A stretch of DNA of 64,000 nt from Sipunculus nudus (lineage: Eukaryota > Annelida > Sipuncula > Golfingiida > Sipunculidae), in assembly GCA_026874595.1 (NCBI GenBank), contig CM049308.1, positions 70,344,624 through 70,408,623 on the forward strand. Reading direction: 5' to 3'. The translations under genes were made by a program, and so were the position numbers. Position 1 is the stretch's first letter, and each line of letters starts with the position of its first letter. Shown here piece by piece: positions 10,427 to 22,043 of the stretch. The notes below the pieces were generated by a model, which ran no database searches, was not told where the DNA came from, and worked only from the letters and a program-made list of their open reading frames with translations.

Positions 10427-13400
10427 GTGAACCTTTTGACATTGCTCATTCACCAGCCAGGAAGGGTTTTGCAACAGTTAATACACGTTATGCAGATGAT
10501 TATGAAGATGATATATTAAAGCCTCAAAAGCGTCACAATTGATGAGAGCTTAAGCATAGCAATTCCATTTCTATTTATTTATGTTTTTTTATATTAAAAT
10601 CCCCATTTATAATAGAGAGCATGGAGCATACCACCATTTGGTGATTCAGCCGGAAATAGACACAACAGGATTGATTACAAAAGATAGTTTTTCTAGATAT
10701 TGTTGATAAATGTATATGTTACAGTCAGTGTGTAAGATCAGTCAGTTTGTACATTGTCTGCTATTTTCAGTCACCTTATAAAGTTCCTGATTCACTCAGG
10801 TAATTTATAAAATGACAGAATATTTCAGGTATTTTACAAATTGATTGGAAAATCAGACAGTTTAATAAACAAATTGACTATATCAATATGAAATAGCCTT
10901 TTGTTTAACAAATCTCATTATTGTGAAACTTTCATGGCCAAATGGTATAATCCGACAGTTTCGAGTAAATTTTATGCCTGACTCCATCTTTGCCTCTTTA
11001 AGATTCAGGATCATGTCAAATAGAAGCTTCTGATTAAATAAATCATTAAAAATTTGTAATAATATGTGAAATGTATGATTAAGAACGGTAAAGGACCACC
11101 ACATAGTTATATCGATTACATGATAAAGTCAAATATGTTTCCCATAATGTGTTTTTTTTTTCTCGAAATGTTATTTTGAAATAAGTTATGGGCTTTTTTT
11201 TACGGGAAAAGTCAATTCTGATAGGAGCAAAATTTTATAATTGCATTTTAAACATGGAAAATAAGTGAAAGTTCATTAAACCAAAAATTGCCTCAAGATA
11301 TTATCATGTATTACTACATGAGCCTATTGAAAAATTTGCTACCTGCTACAGTGTGTCTTTTTGTACAAAATTTTAAGTTTTTATTTAATTGTAAACAATT
11401 AACGTTCTTAAAAAGTTATGAAATCAAATTATATTTTTTTATTGAGAATAGAGAGCAAAATAGAGTGCAAACGACGATGCCACCTCAAAGGGACTGGTGT
11501 CGGTGCGTGGCCCATTCCGGGCTCTGTGGGTGTGGCTGCTTCAGCTTTCCTCAGTCACCTCTTGCGGCTTCCTGCTTGGCTTGATCGAATCACGTCTATT
11601 GGCCCCTTCAAAATTCAAAATTACGCTGAAGGAGCGCGTAGGGCTGGAGTTTTGACTACAGCAACCTGTAGCTGCTCGATAAATCTAAAACATCTTCAGT
11701 TAGACAGTCAGCTAAAGGCTTCAGCTTAATCAAAATTACCGTCTGTGTTTGTTTCATTTAATGAGTTAATTTGTCATCTACATTCTCTAAATGAAGCCAT
11801 ACCCTGATGGTTTTGAATGTTGAGCAGTCAAATTTTCCAACCATAGTGGATATTATCTTCACCCACCCAAACCTTCTTATTGTCATAAAAAAGAATGTAA
11901 TTTTGCCATTAAAATGAGCTCTTATATCAATACGTAAAATAAAAGTTATTTAAAAAATGTGTAAAAATTTCCTTTAATCTTAAATATCAATAAAATGTAA
12001 TCTTTCAGAGGTACCTAAATTTAATATATATGACATGCTTTACTCGTTTCCATGACATTGTGAAACTCAAGTATTAAAGCAAAAATTGCTTTATTCCTGC
12101 AGATTTCAAGAATACAAAATTACTAGCAGCGGATCCAAGGGTTGGAGGGGGCGGGGCTTCTAAGGCCGAGTTGTCCCCCTACCATCAGTGGGGGAAGGGG
12201 GACACCCCGCCCACATCCACTCCAAAGTGCAAAAGGAAATCGCACCCTTGAGACTTTATAATATTAATATATAATATGATTACATAATTATTTCTCCACG
12301 AACCAAATGAAGGCTTCTGATTACATGAAACATTAAATAATATGATGTAAATTCTACAACGTTTTTGTAAGACTAAGGTACATACAATAAATAAAATATC
12401 ATTTAAAGGGGTCTAATCACTTATCTGACCTTTATAAACCTAAGATAAACCCTTGGAGCTTTTATTAAAAATAGGCCAGTAAACGTGAATATCGCCGCAG
12501 ACAGGCTGCTTGTTTAACGTTTTTATGATATTTGGGGGCTCGCCAAAATAAAACAAATTCAACTAGGGCATCTGTCGGCATGTCAAATAAGCCACAGCTT
12601 TGCAAATGGCGTTTTGCAACAAGTGACCATTCTACCTCCGCATATATGCAACCTACCCCTAAGGTTACATGTTTTTCCACGTTTGTCAACATGGCAATGT
12701 TTACAAACACGCTGTTGATAATCAAATACATAATTCTTCACGGAGGCATTATTAACCAGAATTTCCCTATGATCATTGATATAAACACAGAGGAAGCCAG
12801 AAATCAAACAAATACTTTTTCAAAAGGTAGTTGAATGGCAGCTTTAAACCTTTTAGTCCTTTTGTAAATTGCCGAGGTGAAAATTTCAGGCAATTTACAA
12901 ATTGGCTGTTTTTTTCACATTGACTATAACTCATATATAGGCCTATATTTAACTTGCACCCGGTGAACAGACCAAAATAGACAGGATTTCTGAAGAAATC
13001 TTTTTTTTACAAAAGAAAGTTTTCTGGATATTGTACATACGTACACAATGAAAAAGTTTAACCTTAAAATAGGGAATTGATTTTCTACGGTCCGAAGCGT
13101 AAGTTAGCCCAGAAGCCAGCCTCACACTATGACTACTATCAGGCATCAACATTTATAATCTGAAACTTTATTATATGAACTGCATACATGAAGTAGGTGT
13201 AGGTTTAAGATGTATAAAAGGATGGTGCAACGTCAAAATCAAACTTCTTCCTGTTAAATCTTAACCAGAACATTGGTTTAAAAATTGGAACTCTATAAGA
13301 ATATATTATATTCTATAGGTCGCTTTGCGTCAGTATATTGTTCATGCCAGTGTTGTTGCCATGTTTGATACAGTGTTTACTGTAAAAAGCAGGGTCTTTT

Positions 13401-13683
13401 TTCATGTACACGTTCCAACATCACATTTGGCCAGGCTCACCGACCGACAACTATCTGCTATGAAGTTGATAAGTGATCACATGACTGGCACTAGCGTGTC
13501 AATCTTCGTGACCAAGCCAAACCATAATGTTGCTGCTTGAGCCAAGGGCGTTTGTTTATTCGAGTGGTTATATTAGTTGTCAATAAAACCATAGAGTTCA
13601 AACTATCTACAATTTGCTGCGTCGTTGACGATCAGGTCGTTTATTTTCTTTTCATGCTTCTTTGAATGGAACCGTGACTCATT
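10427..13683. other. No gene recognised between the two repeat elements
   Basis: It holds a GC-richer patch at about 11460-11660, a GGATCC-type repeat fragment at about 12128-12215 and a perfect hairpin at 12861-12901. No exon-like cysteine pattern or splice-bounded frame was recognised. Confidence 0.5.
12861..12901. repeat. Perfect 13-bp hairpin
   Basis: TTTGTAAATTGCC (12861-12873) pairs with GGCAATTTACAAA (12889-12901) across a 15-base loop. No element boundary was recognised around it. Confidence 0.6.
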
Positions 13684-15927
13684 AGCTCAGCTGACTGTAA
13701 GTCAACTGAGCTATAGCGATCACTTGTTGTCCGTCGTCCGTCCGGCCGTCCGTCCGTCCGTTAACAGGGCACAAATCGTAACCGCTGGACCTGGAATCTT
13801 CTTACTTTACATCAAGAGAGGTCCATGAAAAATCTTCTTGGAAACCTGGAATTAGGTCTCTGTTACCCATATCCTTTGAGCTATTGGGCCCCAAAGTACC
13901 CCCCCCCCCCCCCGAATAGTCAAAAATTTCATACAAAAACTTCAATATCTCATTAACTACATCACTGATGGTCATGATTGTTGGCATACATATTGATCAT
14001 GAGACGTTTCATCAGTTTCTGCAGACTGGTGGCGCTACCTGTATTTTTCGATTTTTTTACGAAATTTTTTCTTTATTTTTGAGACCTTTAAAAATGTGAA
14101 CATCTGTTAACAGGCCACAAATCGTAAAGACTGGACCTAGAATCTTCATTCTTGACATTCTGAGAGACCTATGAAAAGGCTCCATGGAAACTAGAAATTA
14201 GGTCTCTATTATCCATATCCTTCAAGCTATGGGGCCCAAAGAACCCCCAGGAATAGTGAAAAATTTCATACAAAAACTTCAATATTTCATAAACTACACC
14301 ACTGAGGGTCATGAATTTTTGCATACATATTAATCATGAGATGTTTCATCAGTTTCTGCAGACTGGTGGCGCCACCTATATTTTTCGATTTTTTACGAAT
14401 TTTTTTCTCTATTTTTTGAAACCTTTAAAAATATGGACACCTGTTAACAGGGCAAAAATCGTAAAGACCAGACCTAGAATCTTTATTCTTGATATTCTGA
14501 GAGACCTATGAAAAGTCTCCATGGAAACCAGAAATTAAGTCTCTGTTACCCATATCCTTTGAGCTATGGGGCCCCAAAGTACCCCCCGAATAGTCAAAAA
14601 TTTCATTCTAAAACTCCAATATCTCATTAACTACATCACTGAGGTCATGATTTTTGGCATACATATTGATCATGAGGTGTTACATCAGTTTCTGCAGACT
14701 GGTTGCGCCACCTGTATTTTTTCGATTTTTTTCTCTATTTTTGAGACCTTATAAGATGCAGTCATCTGTTAACAGGGCACAATTCATAACAACTGGACCT
14801 AGAATCTTCTATCTTGACATGCGGGGAGGCCCATGCAAAGTCTCCTTGGAAACCTGGAATTAGGTCTCTCTGTTACCAAAAACCTCAGAGCTATGGGGCT
14901 CTGAAGTATCCCCCCAGAATAAGGCAAAATTTTATACAAAAGCTCAAATATCTGAACAACTAATGCATTGATTACCATGATTCTTTGCATGGATATTGAT
15001 CTTGGGATTTTCCATCACTTCCTGCAGACAGGTGGCGCCACCTGTTTTTTTTTTCAATTTTTTTTTGCATTTTTTTTTTCTTTTTTTTTTCAAACCTCAA
15101 TGAAACTGTAATCTGTTAACAGGGCACAAATCGTAACCACTGGACCTGGAATCTTCTAACTTAATATCTAGGAAGGTCCATGAAAAATCTGCTTGAAAAC
15201 CTGAAATTAGGTCTCTGTTACCCAATATCCTTGGAGCTATGGGGCTCCGAAGTACTCCCCAGAATAATGCAAAATTTGATACAAAAGCTCAAGTATCTGA
15301 ATAACCACTGCATTGATCACCATGATCCTTTGCATGAATATTGATCATGGGATGTCCATCATTTCCTGCAGACTGGTGGCGCCACCTGTATTTTTTCAAT
15401 TTTTTAGGCAATTTTTCTCTATTTATGAGACCTTCAAATGAAGTGGTCATCTTTTAACATGTTAACATCTGAAACTGCTGTACCTAGAATCTTCTTACTT
15501 GACATCCAGGGAGACTAATGTAAAAAAAATCCTTGGAAACCTGAAATTAGGTTTCTGTTACCAATATTCTCCTAGCTATAGGGCTCATAAATACCCCCTA
15601 GAATAATAAAAAATTTGATACAAACAAAAGCTCCAGTATCTGAATAAATAATGCCTTGATAGCCATGATTCTTTGGATATATATTGATCATGGAGTGTTG
15701 CATCAGTTCCTGCAGACTGGTGGCACTCCCTGCATTTTTTTTCAAATTTTTACGCATTTGTTTTCTATTTATGAGACCTTCAAATGAAGTTGTCATCTGT
15801 CCAAAAGCCCGCTGAAACCAATTTCTAAGGACTTTTCACCAAATTTATGATTTGTTTGCACTCTGGCAGTCATTTTGCTCATTGTTCAACATTCAGCTGA
15901 GCGTCATGGCCCATGGGCCACTTGCTT
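13684..15927 (+). mobile_element. Element 2: same family, about six repeats
   Basis: The same 5' hairpin is at 13684-13712. Then come GTCCGTCC runs, repeats spaced 325-347 bases (markers at 13760, 14106, 14443, 14768, 15115 and about 15455), and a 3' end with CAGCTGAGCGTCATG and the palindrome GGCCCATGGGCC (15908-15919). The repeats are more diverged toward the 3' end, as in element 1. Confidence 0.7.
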
Positions 15928-16146
15928 TTTGTACCAATTGCTCCATTGCAAACATCCATTTTTGTCTGAAAACATGGTGTGTCCTGTTGTGTATACACTG
16001 CTATTCGCAGTGGTAGGCTAGTATTCTCCTGAATAAATAAAGACAGAGTCATTAGTTATTCAGTGTAAATCATTTAGAGCTATTTTGTTTAACAAGACCT
16101 CCAAAATAAACTTATTTCCTATTGATATTGCTCACTTTGTGATTTG

Positions 16147-16149
<3 letters not shown>

Positions 16150-16206
<57 letters not shown>
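16150..16206. repeat. (AT)n microsatellite
   Basis: A near-perfect AT dinucleotide run. Similar runs lie at 32341-32400, 47201-47251, 51770-51800, 52201-52258 and 59950-60010. Confidence 0.95.
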
Positions 16207-16209
<3 letters not shown>

Positions 16210-16359
16210 ATACCAATTTATTGTTCTTTTTAGATCCAAAGTGTGTTTTAATAGAGAAATAAAGGGTCGCTATGAAGTTATAATTGTTTAATGAAGGATC
16301 ATTAATATAAATAATAAATATATATATATATATTTGTTCTTGTATTTATATCCAAATTG

Positions 16360-16363
16360 TAAC

Positions 16364-16400
<37 letters not shown>
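16360..16400. repeat. (AAT)n microsatellite
   Basis: A trinucleotide run of about thirteen units. Shorter ATT/TAA runs occur near 24090-24125 and 49440-49465. Confidence 0.9.
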
Positions 16401-16403
<3 letters not shown>

Positions 16404-18089
16404 GGTTGTTTGAGTGTAAGTTGCTGTGTCTGTGAAATATACTGAGACTGATTATTTGCCGCCTAGGCTTGTGCCATGTTAGCCAACCACACAAAATTGC
16501 TCATGCCTATTGATCTCGTGTACGTTATACAGATAAAATGTAGAAAACTTACATGATACTTCCATATTTGTGCTATATTCATTGTGTAAATATCTTTAGT
16601 ACAATATCTCACATTACATATTACCTTATATTAAGGATATTATCATGGATATTCTATCCGCTACTCATCAACATTAATGTGAACAAAAGGTTGACATACT
16701 AAAAAGAAAATGAAATACCAAAAGTACGTTTAAAGGGTATAAAAAAGGGTATTTTTCGTCATTACTGCTGCATGAAAAAAAAAATAACAATAAAATGTAG
16801 CAACATACATTCTGCCGATAACCACCTTTTATTTCAGGTTGTTATAGACTTCTCTCGTAGGGAGGGGATCTATCTGGGTTTTTATTATATTTGAGTTTAT
16901 TCAAGAATGTTTGCCATATACTTTTAACATAGCGTCCGGCAGGTACCTTCTATGCGTCAGCGTTTATATGAAATTGAAATGATGTGTGTTGAAATCTACC
17001 AAAAAAATACATAACCATAAGTTTATTGTTAATATTATAACATATATTATAACAATATTTTACACCTGAAAGGTGATCATCTTCTTTCATCTAACTATAT
17101 TATGAATGAATTTCATGAAGCACTTCTAATCACATTCCATACATGATATTAATACCTCCTTTGATGCAGTTTTATTTTCATTTTACATTTGATCTTTAAC
17201 TTGTTTATAAACCTAGCAAATTTTGCTAAACATTATTGAATAGTATTTGTATTATCGTTTCCAAAGTTATAGCCTAACGCAATGAGCTTCTACTGACATT
17301 TACAATGATAAACTTTTTCCAGCATTCGCCATATTAGCTCTACGATTTCACGAGAGTAAATAACATGTTCACTGTCTTCTGTTTCATGATATATGCCACA
17401 CTGCTCGGTGGCATTTTTGTCCCATTCATGTATACTCGCAGTGGTAACAAGGATATTATGCAGTATTTTATAGTTAAATTCAGAAAACTTTGCAATAGCC
17501 TCTTGCTGAATTTACCGTATATAAACAAATGAAAAAAAAGTACTATCATAGTCGAAGTCTTAGGACTTTTTTGTCCAGTATTTTTACGATGTTGTTGCAC
17601 AAAATTGTCTGCGTGCATATGCCATATACTGGAGACTAGTGCTTAGTTTTTCAATACACATTCTGGTACCATTTATAAGAAATTATTAATCTTACCCTGT
17701 CCATATGATACATCCATATACTAAGTGAATTATTCAGACTTTCAAATCACTTTTTAGCGAAACTGTGAGCTTCTGCAATGGAGTGGCGTCATTCGTCGTC
17801 CGTTCGTTAACCCATACCATCTCACAAACGGCATGAGCTATGCAAAAAAAAAATCAGCCATCTAAGAAAACTCTGTCGGGTTGAGCTCATTTCTCTACTT
17901 TCTGAATTAACTTCGATTTTATAGAGAAAACGCTAAAAAACTAGAACAATTTTCTTCTGCGAAATCATTATGCCAAATTGTTAGAGTTAGAGATTTTCTT
18001 CAAATTTATGACAGATCTTATATAGTCTTCAGTTTGCCTTTTGGATCACAGCCAGAATTTTAGTTTTGGATTACGGTAGATTGATTTTG

Positions 18090-19247
18090 TAATTACATTG
18101 GACTGTTATTCTCTGAGAAGATTTGTGTGAACTATTCATCCGGCTTCTACATTTTAAAGGACTTATAGCTGTGACAGTGATGGTATCCAGGTACTGTGCA
18201 CTTTGTTTATCTTACTGTGTGATGGTATTGATTTGCTGTTATACTGTTGTTATACTGTGAAATTGTATTAATTAAATGTATTGTAACGTTAGGATTGTTT
18301 TAAGAATAAATTATAGTTATTTGTTAACAAAGAACCACTTTATTTCACGCTGCCTAGTATTACAGAATATGATTTTTTTTATCTCTATAACAACATTTAG
18401 GCTCGTCACGACTACGTTGTAAACTTGTGTTACTTTTACTAAACTAATCTTTCTCCCACTCACGTTCTCATTCAAGCAAGTTTGTGGCATTTGTGGCACA
18501 CAGCCACAACAGGTGAATTCGGCAACTTAGGTAACCATTTTTATTCTTCAGTAGCATCCAAATATATATAAAAATGTCAATACATAAAAAGTGTCCTCAG
18601 TGCAGAGTGGCCAAAAAGGAGTCTCCCAACACATGATTATTTCCTAGCTTTTGTTCTCTCTCTCTCATTGGAATATAACCAATAACATCACCCCATTCAC
18701 TCCATTGGTCAGACGGGTAAGGTGAACTCCATCCCTTGTACTGGCCAATGAAATGAATGGAGAGTTTGTTGATTATACTCTGACATATACAAGGTCTACA
18801 TACAGTGTAATTATACGTTATCCTGATATCATCTATCTGTGTGTGCTCCTAGCTGACTAAACATCACGGGACCCCCATCAGTGGTCACCCTGATGAGTTA
18901 AATACCTTTACCCTAATGAGTTTAACAGATTAGGACCTGGCCTGTACAAATAAGGGACCCAGTGACCATGGCTATGCAATCAGTACCCGGGCATCATGGA
19001 ACAAAGGCTTGGTATACATGTGTGATATGTCACAAGGTAACACAGAGGTTTGAATGAATACGGAAGATTAAATTCACAAAATCAGTAAAGTTAGAATAAT
19101 AATTAAAATATTCATATTATTGAGAACAGCTGCAAATGAGAGAGAGAAGCCCGTTGAACTCATTTAGTGTGACATGAAATACCAAGAATATACAACCTTT
19201 CATGCCAAATCTTACAACGTGATCTGTTGATATTAGGTTCCGTAACA
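18090..19247 (+). mobile_element. Second, interrupted copy of the LTR-like repeat
   Basis: 18090-18400 matches the 3' half of the element at 1975-2754, including the AATAAA region and the CACGCTGCCTAGT motif. The terminal segment with GGTTCCGTAACA appears only at about 19215-19247. About 800 unrelated bases lie between, so the copy is either interrupted by an insertion or a divergent variant. Confidence 0.5.
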
Positions 19248-21502
19248 CTGGTAACCCAAGAATGTGATTACAACCTGAGATTAAATTAAATCTATTTCAC
19301 TCCTGGGGATGTGGTATGTCTGCGGGAGAGGGCTAGCAAAAAGGTTTAAAGCCCGAAACTGCAGCCAGTACGGAAGTCCCTGCTAAATTGTGAAATCAAA
19401 TCCTCCGATATATCTGATTATAACACGTCAGAAGCATAAAGAGGAATATTGGCATTTCAACGACCTATAGCTTGCACTGATAGTTCTTTACCTTTATGGT
19501 TGCGAAGGGCTAGACACACATTGCTGACCCCTGATAGTGAGGTAGGAAATGAGGTCAACGATTTCGGTAACCCCTCTCGAGCCTGAGCAGTTACAAGGGT
19601 TAACAGGGGAAAGACAACCAGGAGAACATAGAGTATGTGATGTTTCGAATCCCGAGTCAAGATCTCTCGAAAGGAGCGCAACCCAGCATCAGGAAGGGTC
19701 TCCTGCAGGCGAGAGGCTTTTCGCAGCAGCCAAGAAGGTCTACTCGAACAAAGCGAAGGTTTGATGTAACCTGAATCATTTCGACTAAATGCAACATTAA
19801 TCTCGAAAGTAAAATTTATATTAAAGATTTTAAAACTTTTCATAAATTTTAGGGGAAATTATGCTTAAAATTCTGTTCTGTCTGAAATAAAATGTTTGGA
19901 AAAAATATTCTAACACACTATTATAACCATAAGCTGAGTTCAGATAATTAAATGTATGGTTCATTTATTCTATATTTCGGAGAAACATTACAATTTACTT
20001 TTCAAAATTAAAAAGGATCGTATACATTAAGTTGGTGCTGGTTAAGTATGAAGAAATTAAGAAAGAAATTGATGGAATATATAAGTAAATAAATAAATTT
20101 CTAGCTCATCAGTTTGTGATTATAGAGACCTAATGAAACGGACTCTTAAAAGATTCTGGACTTTACAATTGATTGCTATTCCAATTGAACATTGCTTCTA
20201 CAATAAAATTTCATAATGAACTCAGGAGACACATACGAGGTTAAGTCAATGGTTATTGAACTAGAAAATAGTCGGGTACATTCGGAGACAAGAACTCTGA
20301 TCTACGTAATACAAATAGCTTTATTTACAAAATATTTAATTACATAAAAACAATTCAAATTCAACGTATAGTATAAGGCAATAATATTAAATGTCACGGA
20401 TGTTGCAAATATAGATTATTCTGTAGGATTTGTATTCATACATGTATCATTTTTTTCTTTTTTTTTTTTTTTTTTTACTTTTATACTGTTTGTAGATCAT
20501 TGGCTGGGGAAGAGGGTTAAGTAAGTCGTTCAAATCATAAAGCTCCAAGCTTAGCCCATGATAAAAAAAAAACAAGAAATCAGAAGGCGATTTCAAAGAT
20601 TAAACCATTTAACGCCTTTTGTATAATGTCAAACTCTTTTGGCTGTGGATAATGGCATGATGTTCTAGAAGTGAACACTTTAAGCATGAAACTCACGTGA
20701 GATCACCTTGGCCATCGCACCACTGTGAGTTTATTAAAGCCATTTTCAGTCTCTTTCTTGGATTTTTTTGTCATAAACATTTTAGCGGAATAGAAAGAGT
20801 TGTGTTAGGACTCTCGTGTCAAAAACAACAAATATAACTTAATCTTTTTTTGTGCTTAACTAATACCCAAGGTAAATGAGGTACCTCGTAAAAGGTCTTC
20901 TTTATTAATTTCGGTTAAACCTCGTTTTAACTCCACGCCATCTTGTTTTCATTTAGTAAAACACATAACGTTTGAGTAAGGCAGTAAAACGGATAATTCC
21001 TTTGAATATTCTTACACATTTGAGTAGACTGCCAACGGGGATCCATACCGTTTCACTTAAATATGATTTAAGTTAACGATTAATCGAAAAATTAGATATA
21101 TAAAACTTCTAATTCGTTCAACATCTGAAAACTAGATGTCGCTGAGAAGCATAAGCGGTTGTTATAAAAAATAACAGTAATCTTGTTCAAAGGTACACCA
21201 TCTGCCATATATCTCATATGTTCCATGCATTATGCATTTCTTACCCTCTTTTCTCTAATTTGACATGAAATACTAAAAAAACATGCTATCATGTAACCAC
21301 GAATTAATAGGCACTAGGTAAAACCCGGACTTGCCGAGAAATCTCAGAATAAAAATTAATGCATTTCATACAAGTCAGGACCCATTTAGGAGGTAAAAGG
21401 GTACAAAGTAAAGATTGTACGAAAAATCAAGCATCTATTAATCTTTCCGTTTCTGTCTTATCCTGGCCCAAAACATCGGCGTTTTAAGGTCAAGCGGACG
21501 AT

Positions 21503-21508
21503 TTTATT
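21503..21508 (-). terminator. Candidate polyadenylation signal of the inhibitor gene
   Basis: AATAAA on the minus strand lies about 370 bases past the stop codon. It is the first such hexamer found downstream. Short motifs are common by chance in AT-rich DNA. Confidence 0.4.
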
Positions 21509-21876
21509 GAATAGTTTCGAAACTATCTGGACGACCGCTATGTTCGCTAACATTTCAGAGGCGACTCGAGATTTCTCGGAGAATCTGGACCCAATGTCAC
21601 AGAAGCCTGCCATTTAAAACCTCATTATTTTAAGATTGATTATATATATAGTTTATACTTGATTTAAGTGACTTTACCTTTGGTCTATATTCTGGCTAAA
21701 TCTACTGGCTTATAACTTTTATCCCGAAATCTCTCGGAACTTCCGGGTTTTACCGAATCCGAAATGTTATCGGTACAAGTCCACAAGGTAATATACCCTG
21801 TAAGAGAGGTGTATAACTATAATGAAGAGACCGATCTGTTTTTTTTTCTTAGTTGTCAAATCTTCAACATACTGCC

Positions 21877-22043
21877 TCAATTCCCCATACATGTTTCAGT
21901 ACATTCTTCCTTCGTGTTAAAATTGTTCCCGTTGGCTTCACAGCCACCATAAGTGAAACTGTCGCATTTTTTCAGGACCATATTGTAGTGGTACCTTGTT
22001 AAAGCGGCCCCACATGGCCCTACTTTAACGGGCTCCGTGCACT
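21877..22043 (-). CDS. Exon 25: C-terminal Kunitz domain and stop
   Basis: The exon is 167 bases, phase 1 in, residues 1031-1085, with TGA at 21877-21879. It contains [28 protein letters not shown] and ECTETC, then MGN and stop. P1 is glycine. The stop falls three residues after the last cysteine, so no C-terminal tail or anchor exists. Confidence 0.9.

Larger units (their letters stand above)
15928..21876. other. Gene-free convergent intergenic region
   Basis: It lies between the 3' sides of the plus- and minus-strand inhibitor genes. It holds (AT)n at 16150-16206, (AAT)n at about 16360-16400 and the interrupted LTR-like copy. No coding exon was recognised. Confidence 0.5.

Noticed and set aside
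11288-11729. Overlapping plus-strand frames of about 100 codons with several cysteines
   Set aside because: The cysteines do not follow any module spacing seen here, and there are no supporting splice sites or homology.
19457-19843. 128-codon minus-strand frame
   Set aside because: No domain is recognised, an overlapping frame lies on the other strand, and the composition does not differ from non-coding neighbours.
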